A DNA stretch of 38,884 nt. Origin: Candidatus Cloacimonadota bacterium (GTDB lineage: Bacteria; Cloacimonadota; Cloacimonadia; Cloacimonadales; TCS61). The notes below the pieces were generated by a model. That model was not told the DNA's origin. It saw only the letters and a program-made list of their open reading frames with translations, and did not search any database. The translations under genes were made by a program, and so were the position numbers. This document shows, in pieces, positions 26,201 through 32,898 of this stretch. The stretch lies in NCBI GenBank assembly GCA_021157525.1, contig JAGGWK010000079.1, forward strand, positions 1 to 38,884, read 5' to 3'. How positions within the stretch are numbered: position 1 is the first letter of the stretch; each line of letters starts with the position of its first letter.

Positions 26201-26303
26201 GTGCGTCGGGTTCCGTGGATTTATCGTTTTTTGAACAAGCCATGGTAATGAGCAAGGCTGCCAACGTGATAAAAAGCACGGTTCGTTTCATGAATGGCTT
26301 CAT
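23223..26303 (-). CDS. Large lipoprotein with tandem Fn3-like domains and a C-terminal FGE-sulfatase (SUMF1) domain
   Basis: The 1026 aa start with a lipoprotein signal (lipobox MAC, Cys23); AAGGAG lies 6 nt before the ATG. After an N-terminal region (about 25-170) come five tandem repeats of ~90 residues. Each holds EYTLQVASDE.F- and YFWRV..D...W-type strands (about 171-640). Then one more Fn3-like domain (about 655-740) and a formylglycine-generating-enzyme-type domain (about 755-1026; GYRLPTEAEWEYVAQ, DLAGNAWEWCNDIY, IRGSSWEFG). FGE domains activate sulfatases or form binding folds. Only one Cys (in NRSSCKAN) lies near the usual catalytic spot, so enzymatic activity is uncertain. Paired with the gene at 26315. 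Confidence 0.8.
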   Translation of the reverse strand: MKPFMKRTVLFITLAALLITMACSKNDKSTEPDAQPNYSDVNILLLGSWDLYEVVDSTRANDRGYHNMIDENYLVLNIDNISFDGTSVVPETKLGIIFNENQVGYVDADEVNHYLYDYYFNTDTGALWVREETTAEAVYNFDPVTDTLHTVNVNDYQLFYRNSHGPQVTLFKPHKDMVIPVDNDDDLTTLSPNFRWYGYADAVEYTFQLRLDDDFESTEGFVVNEVTDGDIGAGYPGYSCADNNLTLDNFTGYFWRVKADNSAWSSVWAFNTNSLVQLSAPSGTASIGVRPNFAWIAMDGATEYTLQVASDEFFNTILIDETMTETTFTWDQNFAFNTRYWWRVISDNSTGHWSDRLYFTTDGVVGLQTPEDNATEVEPDVNFMWKVIDNAPEYTLQVAEDSLFTTLLIDETQTETSYASVGELAANNEYFWRVNSPYVSAWSDTFSFKTNNVVILSEPTNTANDVKVIPRFVWRKFNGAASYTLQVASDETFATVLAEETSSDTIQVLESAVLEPTTQYFWRVKPDDLNWCDPWSFTTLELVNEDLELTFPFNEMEDLTLKPKLQWTRFPGCDNYRYQLAADENFSNILVDAVTSGTNYSFVDETMLTYDTTYYWRVRGDNCDWSSVWSFSTRDGIPTGIEVHAWSAYKLDISWEDATANETAINLQVKEDGGDWEDLGSASPDATYFVDFDKTPGVEYFYRLQTDSPTGLSVWSAPVSQVAEDFTMANDIDFVSAPAGSFDMGSTTGDDDEQPVHNVILSNAIEMGTYEVTNAQYAEVLNWALGKGLIKDAYLEDGDLVYNPDAYSIEKMLLMDDDQCAIEFSNQTKQFVVNNGDGDLPVVSVTWMGAAMFANGYGEIKGTDNLYDRSGNNFTATVYGTTGYRLPTEAEWEYVAQHNDGRIYPWGTATPDQDHANFYNSGWGNALVAVGSATAGQSALGCFDLAGNAWEWCNDIYNAEYYETSPNTDPTGPGGTISATARMVIRGSSWEFGPEYLRNANRSSCKANLTYGRVNTTIGFRLVKVN

Positions 26304-26314
26304 ATCTTACTCCT

Positions 26315-28804
26315 TTACTGATTTTCGATATCGTTAACGATTTGCGTTAACGCAGCTTTTGCTTCTTCCGGTACCATATAGGAAAGTGGGAATCCTAAAA
26401 GATAGCAACGGGAGGTAGAGGTTATTTTACGAATCGCTACCGGACGGGCATTCAATTCGTCATATTCAGCCTGCGTAAGGTCCAAAGGACCATCGCCGGG
26501 AGGGATACTCCCGAAGGTAAACAGCGATGTTACATCGGCATCATAGTTGTTAAAATACGCAACCGGGCCCAAGGCCTGGTTGGGATTCAGAACAACATTA
26601 TTCATGATATTTGCAACTTCACTGGGCATCTGGAGGTTAACTTCCCCCGTGAAACCTGCATCGGCATTAGCTTTGGCATATTTAAACAGCTGAAGGTTCA
26701 GGAAGTCAGATTCTATACCGCTTTTTGAGGGAATGTTGATCATATCTTCGCCATCCAGTGGTAAACCGAAATAACGATCCATGATATTGAACCCTTTGAT
26801 GGCACATAATTCAAGGACAGGACGCACGTTTGCTCCTGCGCTGAAAATGATGTTTCCGCCACTGCGGAGATATAGATTCAGTACATCATACTCCCAGGCA
26901 AAACGACTGCCTGAGCTGATCCGTGGATCATCGGAATGATACACGATGGTCTTGTATTGTTGCAGGTCTGTGGGCGACAGAACCGGACGGGTGAAATGCA
27001 ATCCCCAAAGATTCAGATCGCTGATGAAGGTACGCAGTTCTTCACGGTCGATTACATCAACTTGGCCGGCATAATCGCTGAAATAATACTCCTCATACAG
27101 TGAATCTATCAAGGCTTCGGGAGCATATCCCGGTTGGCTGTTGGTATCATCGATAATCAGAATACCTGATTTCTCAGCTGCAGGAATGGGATCTACAATT
27201 TTGAAGACAAATTCAGCGGGGGTTTTATCGCCGACACCTTGGAGGTCAACAGCACGGACTTCGAAGCGATGGAAGCCGGGAGCCATGTTATTAAGGATTG
27301 TTGCCTGAGCGATATCAGAGCCCACAGGAACGCGCAGCCATTCTGTGCCGTCTTCATCTACCACGTTGTACTGAGCAGCAGGCAGCGGAGCGTACGTATA
27401 GGCCATACCATCCAGACGCAGGTCAAAGTAACGGATTTCTGAGAAGTATGAGCTATTGGTCATCTCATCCAGCACAGAGCCTATTTTTGTTGAGTTTGGA
27501 TTGTTGTTAATAACGGCCCCATCTGCAGTTTTGTAACCATACTCACCATTGTATCCCCAGTGGAGGTAGATCTTCAGGTCGTTACTGTTCATCACGGCAA
27601 AGTTACCATCCTTATCAACCCAGAAGGGAGTGGAATAATGGGTACCTTCAATAGTGGAAACACTGGGAATAATGCGCCCGATAATGTCTTCCAGGTAATT
27701 GACGAAATGATTTTCGCCCAGGGCATAAATATCATTTTTCGTGCCATTAAAAGTACCATCGGTTTCGGCACCGTAATAGATCAATGAGTTAGGATAGAAT
27801 CCCTCTTTTACGATAAAGGAGACGGTGTCGGGTTCAGAAACAACTCCAGCTAAATCGATTGCTTTAACAATGAGGAATGTCGAATCCTGCGGAGCATTGT
27901 TAACCAGTTCATTGGTAAGGATTGCCGGATTGGTAAGCTGGGTAAGCATAAATTGGTTTACGTTGAACTGCCCGGCAGTTGAAATCCATTCGTCATCACC
28001 CAGATCGTAGCCACCCTGCTCTGGTCCAAGAACCTCACCGGTATTGACGTTACGTTTTTCCAGGCGAAATTCATAATGATCAGCTTCAGATTCTACGTAG
28101 GGATCGTTATCTATAATGGCAAACTGCAGTACAACGCCGGTACCGATTTGTTTGCCATTGATTTTACCTTTGGTAGATTGAACACTTACTCGGGGAGTAA
28201 AAGATTGAGCCCGGAAATATTTTTTTACCGGTGTACTTTCATCACCCTGATCATCCACACATTTTACTTCAAAAATGCTTACGACGGGTTCATAAATAGG
28301 ATTACCGTATTTGTCATATACAGGATTTCCCTCTCCATCTACGACCAAAGCTCCACGAGCTGGAAAGTTGATGACAGCGCTCACCTGTTTTGACCATACT
28401 GTTTTCTGTTCTGTTACAGCCAGAGGAATACTCTCGTCTGCACCTTCCTGATAATGATATACCCACCCTTGATCATCAAGGACTTCGTAGCCTGGTGTGG
28501 CATTTCCTATCGGATTATCTACCGTACCATAAAGCGGATTGCCTTCTTCATCAAGCGTGATAACACGGAATGCATATCCTTCAACAACACCATCAACATC
28601 ATGCGCTTCCCAATAGATGCGCTGTTGGAAAAGAACTGAGTCACTTACCGAAGCAAGACTGTCTTCTCCCACGTATGAAGTGATTTGAATCATTGGTTTG
28701 CTGTTTGGATAGAGATCCCCTTTTCGATCCTCGCAGGCATTGAAGAAAAGCAATGTAAATAGAGCGATAGTTATAAAAACCATTGCGTTTCTAAATCTCA
28801 ACAT
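26315..28804 (-). CDS. Large lipoprotein with a C-terminal glutamine-amidotransferase-like fold
   Basis: The 829 aa start with a signal and lipobox (FFNAC, Cys24) behind AGGAGG. Residues 40-550 are beta-rich and resemble cadherin or Fn3-like modules (DNDPYVESEADHYEFRLEKR; DLQGVGDKTPAEFVFKIVD). From about 565 (KSGILIIDDTN) the sequence looks like a GATase/ThuA-like domain: TIVYHSDDPRISS, YLRSGGNIIFSAGANVRP, YLLGFPLSYM. No catalytic Cys-His-Glu set is evident, so the domain may bind rather than catalyse. Start of a two-gene unit, 11 nt before the FGE lipoprotein; surface or periplasmic assembly is likely but unproven. Confidence 0.75.
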   Translation of the reverse strand: MLRFRNAMVFITIALFTLLFFNACEDRKGDLYPNSKPMIQITSYVGEDSLASVSDSVLFQQRIYWEAHDVDGVVEGYAFRVITLDEEGNPLYGTVDNPIGNATPGYEVLDDQGWVYHYQEGADESIPLAVTEQKTVWSKQVSAVINFPARGALVVDGEGNPVYDKYGNPIYEPVVSIFEVKCVDDQGDESTPVKKYFRAQSFTPRVSVQSTKGKINGKQIGTGVVLQFAIIDNDPYVESEADHYEFRLEKRNVNTGEVLGPEQGGYDLGDDEWISTAGQFNVNQFMLTQLTNPAILTNELVNNAPQDSTFLIVKAIDLAGVVSEPDTVSFIVKEGFYPNSLIYYGAETDGTFNGTKNDIYALGENHFVNYLEDIIGRIIPSVSTIEGTHYSTPFWVDKDGNFAVMNSNDLKIYLHWGYNGEYGYKTADGAVINNNPNSTKIGSVLDEMTNSSYFSEIRYFDLRLDGMAYTYAPLPAAQYNVVDEDGTEWLRVPVGSDIAQATILNNMAPGFHRFEVRAVDLQGVGDKTPAEFVFKIVDPIPAAEKSGILIIDDTNSQPGYAPEALIDSLYEEYYFSDYAGQVDVIDREELRTFISDLNLWGLHFTRPVLSPTDLQQYKTIVYHSDDPRISSGSRFAWEYDVLNLYLRSGGNIIFSAGANVRPVLELCAIKGFNIMDRYFGLPLDGEDMINIPSKSGIESDFLNLQLFKYAKANADAGFTGEVNLQMPSEVANIMNNVVLNPNQALGPVAYFNNYDADVTSLFTFGSIPPGDGPLDLTQAEYDELNARPVAIRKITSTSRCYLLGFPLSYMVPEEAKAALTQIVNDIENQ

Positions 28805-28836
28805 TAAACCCTCCTGTATATATTGACTTTTTCAAA

Positions 28837-28861
28837 AAACACAAATTCATGAACTGTGTTT
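28837..28861 (-). terminator. Possible terminator after folD
   Basis: On the minus strand AAACACA and TGTGTTT (28855-28861, 28837-28843) pair around an 11-nt loop and are followed by TTTG. It lies between the folD stop and the next lipoprotein gene, so the long infC-to-folD run probably ends here. Confidence 0.5.
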
Positions 28862-28889
28862 GCATTTTCACCCATATCCGTCAAGGAAA

Positions 28890-29759
28890 TCATGCCAAAC
28901 CCATCGATTTTTTAAGTGCCAGACAAACATTGCGTAAAAGCAAAGCGGTGGTAACCGTACCCACTCCGCCGGGAACCGGAGTAATCGCCGATGCTTTTTC
29001 TTCGCATCCGACAAAATCCACATCCCCTACGTAGATTGTACCCCTATCGCCATCGTTTATCTCATTCACTCCTACATCGATGACCACCGCACCTTCCCTG
29101 ATCATATCCGGCGTCACAAATCGAGCTTTGCCGATTGCGGCTACCAGGATGTCGGCAGTGCGGGTGATTGCAGCAAGATTTTCCGTGTGGCTATGACACA
29201 CCGTTACAGTGGCATTGCCTACGTTACTCTTGCGCAACAGCAGGTTTGCAAGAGGCTTCCCCACCACAGCGCTGCGGCCTAAAACCACAACATGTTTGCC
29301 AGCAACGGCTATCTCATAATGACGCATCATTTCAATAACTGCCGCCGGTGTGCTGGGCAAAAAGCCCTCCTGATCTAAAACCAGTCGTCCCATATTGAGA
29401 GGATGAAACCCGTCCATATCTTTACCAGGGGCAATAGACAGAACAATCTCATCTTCATCGATCTGGGATGGAAGTGGTTTTTGTAACATAATTCCATGAA
29501 CCGTTGAGTCGGTATTTAACTCGCTTATTATCGATAGTAAGGATTGGTGCGTGATGTCCCCGGAGAGATGCCGTGTTTCTACCACAATTCCCACTTTGGC
29601 ACCACGATTCTCTAGATTTCGCACATAAAACCGTGCGGAAGGATCATCCCCGATAAACAATACAACCAATTTTGCTTCAACACCAAGAGAGGAAATATCC
29701 TCTTTAACAGCACGATATATCGCTTTTGAGACCGGTTTCCCCGTTAATCGCTTTCCCAT
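28890..29759 (-). CDS. folD: FolD-type methylenetetrahydrofolate dehydrogenase/cyclohydrolase
   Basis: FolD interconverts methylene-, methenyl- and formyl-tetrahydrofolate with NADP. The 289 aa carry GIMLQKPLP, KDMDGFHPLNMGRL, the nucleotide motif VVLGRSAVVGKPLANLLL, VIDVGVN and ITPVPGGVGTVTTA. The Lys usually found four residues after the active-site Tyr (human DC301 Y52/K56) is replaced: the codons at this point read FYVRNLENRG, so position K56 is Leu (CTA). In human DC301 that Lys is needed for cyclohydrolase activity, so this protein may keep only the dehydrogenase step. The ATG has AGAGGGA upstream and overlaps the ymdB end by 16 nt. Confidence 0.92.
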   Translation of the reverse strand: MGKRLTGKPVSKAIYRAVKEDISSLGVEAKLVVLFIGDDPSARFYVRNLENRGAKVGIVVETRHLSGDITHQSLLSIISELNTDSTVHGIMLQKPLPSQIDEDEIVLSIAPGKDMDGFHPLNMGRLVLDQEGFLPSTPAAVIEMMRHYEIAVAGKHVVVLGRSAVVGKPLANLLLRKSNVGNATVTVCHSHTENLAAITRTADILVAAIGKARFVTPDMIREGAVVIDVGVNEINDGDRGTIYVGDVDFVGCEEKASAITPVPGGVGTVTTALLLRNVCLALKKSMGLA

Positions 29760-30538
29760 GTTACATCCCTCTTGATCCGTTTAATAGCATAGGCCGTACC
29801 ATTATTTTCATCTATTTCGATCACAACGGCATTTATCTGCAATCCCCCCTCCGCTACTTCATAGCGCATGGGCATGCCGGTAGTCATTTTTTCAAAGATG
29901 ATGGAAGTCTTTACCCCGATTATCGAATCGTGGGGGCCAGTCATCCCAACATCTGTTATGTAGGCTGTTCCGCCGGGAAGAACCTCTTCGTCGGCTGTCT
30001 GGATGTGGGTGTGGGTCCCCACTATTGCGCTGATTCTGCCATCAAAGAACTTACCGATGGCGCGCTTCTCCGCCGTCGCTTCGGCATGAAAATCTACCAA
30101 CAAGTTCTGGGTCTGTGCATTGATCTCCGGCAGAATGGCATCCAGTGCTGTGATGGGAGAATCTGCAGGTGGCATAAATGCCTGACCGATAATTGTAACC
30201 ACAGCCAAGGTGGCACCCGACGGTGCTGTGAGCACAATATACCGTGCGCCCAGCGCTTTTTCAGGATAATTTATCGGCTTCAGGATGCGTACATCCTTAC
30301 GAAGATACTCCAGGCTTGGCAACTTGTCCCACAAATGGTTTCCCGAAGTAAGAGCATCAATGCCCGCCTGAAACAATACGCTGGCCGTCTTTTCCGTCAC
30401 ACCGCGGCCCTGGGCGATGTTTTCGCCATTGGCAATGCAGAAATCCGGAGAAAATTCCTCCATTAATTGCGGCAAAAAGCGCTGGACGACTGTGCGTCCA
30501 GGCTTTCCAAAAACATCACCAAAAAAAAGTACTTTCAT
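29744..30538 (-). CDS. ymdB: YmdB-family metallophosphoesterase (TIGR00282)
   Basis: The 264 aa carry the metal-binding set of this family: FGDVFGKPGR, NGENIAQGRG, SGNHLWD, DFHAEATAEK and GTHTHIQTADE. YmdB is a 2',3'-cyclic nucleotide phosphodiesterase in Bacillus subtilis, where its gene lies beside rny and affects development. Here too it directly follows rny, sharing one base (TAATG). Confidence 0.93.
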   Translation of the reverse strand: MKVLFFGDVFGKPGRTVVQRFLPQLMEEFSPDFCIANGENIAQGRGVTEKTASVLFQAGIDALTSGNHLWDKLPSLEYLRKDVRILKPINYPEKALGARYIVLTAPSGATLAVVTIIGQAFMPPADSPITALDAILPEINAQTQNLLVDFHAEATAEKRAIGKFFDGRISAIVGTHTHIQTADEEVLPGGTAYITDVGMTGPHDSIIGVKTSIIFEKMTTGMPMRYEVAEGGLQINAVVIEIDENNGTAYAIKRIKRDVTWESD

Positions 30539-32103
30539 TACTTCGCAACCGCCGACTGCCGGGTTTCACGTATTACTACTACCTTTATCTGTCCGGGGTA
30601 TTGCATCTCCTGCTCGATTTTCTCGGCAATGTCAGAGGCAATAAAGGCCGTGCTTTTATCATCCACAGATACAGGATCTACCACGATGCGTAGCTCCCGT
30701 CCCGCTTGAATAGCAAAGGATTTGTTCACGCCCTCTATGGAATTGGCAATTTCTTCCATCTTGTTCAGGCGCTTCATATAGGTTTCCAACATTTCTCTGC
30801 GTGCTCCCGGACGGGCGCCGGAAATGGCATCTGAGGCCTGGGTAAGTACTGCATAAACGCTGTTATATTCTACTTCTTCATGGTGAGCTTCGATAGCGTT
30901 TACCACTATCCGACTCTCACCATTTTTCCGTGCCACATCGGCACCCAGCTTGGCATGGGATCCATCAAATTCATGATCGATGGCTTTCCCGATGTCATGC
31001 AAAAATCCACAGCGCCGCGCCAATTCCTGATCGATACCCAGCTCCGCTGCCATAATACCACAAATCCATGCCGCCTCGATAGAGTGCTGCAGGATGTTCT
31101 GGCCATAACTGGTACGGTAACGTAAGCGCCCGATCAGTTTTACCAGATTTGGAGAGATGTTGTGAATATTGGTCTCCATGCAGGCTTTTTCGCCGATGCG
31201 CACCAGATTTTCGTTCATCTCTTTGGTGGTTTTGTCTATCACCTGCTCAATCCGCCCAGGATGAATACGGCCGTCGGATATCAGCTTTTCCAGTGACAGC
31301 CGTGCCACTTCCCGGCGAACCGGATCGAAGCAGGAAAGTACTACGGCTTCCGGTGTGTCGTCAATGATCAGGTCAACCCCAGATGCCTTTTCAAAGGCAC
31401 GGATATTGCGTCCTTCTCTACCAATGATGCGGCCTTTCATCTCATCATCAGGAAGAGAAACCACGGCAACTGTCGATTCGGAAACATAGTCCACTGCAAA
31501 GCGTTGAACAGCAGTAGCAAGGATGCCAGCCGCCAGTTTATTAGCTTCGTTTTTGGTCTGTTCCACAATCTGACGAATCTCCCGAGACGCCTCATTGCGC
31601 GCTTTGTTACGCAGGTTGTTTTTAAGAATCTGCACAGCCTCTTCCCGGGATAACCGGGCAATTTCCGAGAGCTTGGCATTTTGCTTTTCAATTGCGCTGT
31701 TCAGCTCATCCCGCTTGGCAGCGAGTTCTGCCTCCTGCTTTTTCAGCTTTTTCTCAAACTCCTGCAGGTTGGCATCTTTGCGATCTAACGTGTCAATGCG
31801 TTTGTCCAGATTCATCACGCGTTCATTGTAATTACGCTCTAACACGAGCACTTCTTTTTTACGGGAATCAATGTCCGTTTCCAGCTTATGCTGCTTCTTA
31901 TACCATCTTTCTTTTGCTTCCAAAACTGCAGCTTTTTTCAGAGTCTCCGATTCCGCCTTGGCGTCCTCGATGATCTTTTTGGCCAACTCATTTGAATTAA
32001 GTATATTGCGGTTGTCCTGAGACCGTTTCACCGCTGCATAAATAAGAAAGAAAATGGCACCGACTGCAAGCCCTACTATTAGAAAAATTATCTTTTCAAG
32101 CAT
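30538..32103 (-). CDS. rny: Ribonuclease Y
   Basis: RNase Y is a membrane-bound endoribonuclease that starts mRNA decay. The 521 aa are close to the ~520 of B. subtilis Rny. In order they show an N-terminal membrane helix (5-24), a long coiled coil (about 30-170), a KH domain (GRIIGREGRNIRAFEKASG) and an HD domain (GFLHDIGKAIDHE). It comes after zapA with the putative 6S RNA gene between them, and ahead of ymdB with a 1-base overlap. Confidence 0.96.
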   Translation of the reverse strand: MLEKIIFLIVGLAVGAIFFLIYAAVKRSQDNRNILNSNELAKKIIEDAKAESETLKKAAVLEAKERWYKKQHKLETDIDSRKKEVLVLERNYNERVMNLDKRIDTLDRKDANLQEFEKKLKKQEAELAAKRDELNSAIEKQNAKLSEIARLSREEAVQILKNNLRNKARNEASREIRQIVEQTKNEANKLAAGILATAVQRFAVDYVSESTVAVVSLPDDEMKGRIIGREGRNIRAFEKASGVDLIIDDTPEAVVLSCFDPVRREVARLSLEKLISDGRIHPGRIEQVIDKTTKEMNENLVRIGEKACMETNIHNISPNLVKLIGRLRYRTSYGQNILQHSIEAAWICGIMAAELGIDQELARRCGFLHDIGKAIDHEFDGSHAKLGADVARKNGESRIVVNAIEAHHEEVEYNSVYAVLTQASDAISGARPGARREMLETYMKRLNKMEEIANSIEGVNKSFAIQAGRELRIVVDPVSVDDKSTAFIASDIAEKIEQEMQYPGQIKVVVIRETRQSAVAK

Positions 32104-32123
32104 ATCGATCCTTTCTTTATGAT

Positions 32124-32295
32124 AACCTGCGTGTACCGTGTATTGTATCTCTCTCGAACCACCGTTACAGGTGGACGTCTACCGTATCTTATCTTACATA
32201 TCCAGATCCTGTCTGGCTTATCCGCGATAAATGGCTCGACTTCCGAATTTTTACTTGGTTCAGAATCGATTACAATATCACGAGTACCGCAGGCA
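32124..32295 (-). ncRNA. ssrS: Putative 6S RNA
   Basis: The 200-nt gap between zapA and rny folds into one long closing stem. On the minus strand the 5' part has GCCTGCGGTACTCGTG and the 3' part CACGGTACACGCAGG. Pairs are CCTGCG/CGCAGG, GTAC/GTAC, CGTG/CACG, TATTGTA/TACAATA and TC/GA, about 23 bp with single-base bulges. Inside are a CCACC/GGTGG hairpin on the 3' side, and TTATC/GATAA and CCAGA/TCTGG hairpins in the apical part. 6S RNA often lies next to zapA and has this closing stem, open centre and ~170-nt length. It has not been tested against a covariance model. Ends are approximate. Confidence 0.72.
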
Positions 32296-32304
32296 TTATT
32301 TGCC

Positions 32305-32571
32305 TTAATCGCTACCTATATCACCGACCAACTGATTTATTCGCTCGATCTCACGCGTCAACGATTTATTTTTTTCTGCTTCGTTGAAATATTTTTCCGT
32401 GATCATCAGCAAACAAAGTACTAAGAGTTTACGCTGATCTACCGTATTAAATTTCTTCTCCAGACTCTCGATTTCCTGCTGCACTAATTCGGCCTGCATC
32501 TGGAAGCGCGCAGGGTCATCTACTCTGAAAAAATATTTTTTCCCCAGTACTTCCATTTCCACCGATTCCAT
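32305..32571 (-). CDS. zapA: Cell division protein ZapA
   Basis: ZapA crosslinks FtsZ filaments at the division site. The 88-aa length and pattern fit: an N-terminal beta hairpin (VEMEVLGKKYFFRVDD) followed by a coiled-coil helix (EIESLEKKFNTVDQRKLLVLCLLMITEKYFNEAEK in part). It lies 4 nt after the coiled-coil gene and 9 nt ahead of the putative 6S RNA. Confidence 0.88.
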   Translation of the reverse strand: MESVEMEVLGKKYFFRVDDPARFQMQAELVQQEIESLEKKFNTVDQRKLLVLCLLMITEKYFNEAEKNKSLTREIERINQLVGDIGSD

Positions 32572-32575
32572 CGTT

Positions 32576-32896
32576 CTACAGCTCGCTCAAATGTTCAAAA
32601 ATGCCGTCGATTTTCGCGGTGGCTTCGTGCATCTTGGTTTCATACAGAGCCACTCGCTCACGCAGTGCACTGTTTTCCTGATGCAACTTTTCCAATGCGG
32701 CAGCCTGTTCAGCCCTTTTTTCTTCCAGACGACGGTACTCTTCGGATGATACCGTAGAGTTTCGCAATTGCTGGAGTCCCTGCTCAAGGTTGCTTTTTTG
32801 CACCACCAGTTCAGCATATTTATTTTTCAACTCGGTATAGTTGTTTATCAATTTCTGGATCTTTGCATCCAGAGTAAGAATCGCACCTTCTGTCAT
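32576..32896 (-). CDS. ZapB-like coiled-coil protein
   Basis: 106 aa, almost all coiled coil with heptad patterning (LDAKIQKLINNYTELKNKYA, EEYRRLEEKRAEQAAALEKL). ZapB in Proteobacteria is also a short coiled coil that interacts with ZapA, and here the gene directly precedes zapA, but sequence identity is not diagnostic. It starts 2 nt after pheT. Confidence 0.65.
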   Translation of the reverse strand: MTEGAILTLDAKIQKLINNYTELKNKYAELVVQKSNLEQGLQQLRNSTVSSEEYRRLEEKRAEQAAALEKLHQENSALRERVALYETKMHEATAKIDGIFEHLSEL

Positions 32897-32898
32897 AA

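Noticed and set aside
32140-32165. tRNA-like T-loop (GGTTCGA) on the minus strand
   Set aside because: No acceptor, D or anticodon arms; the bases belong to the central part of the putative 6S RNA.
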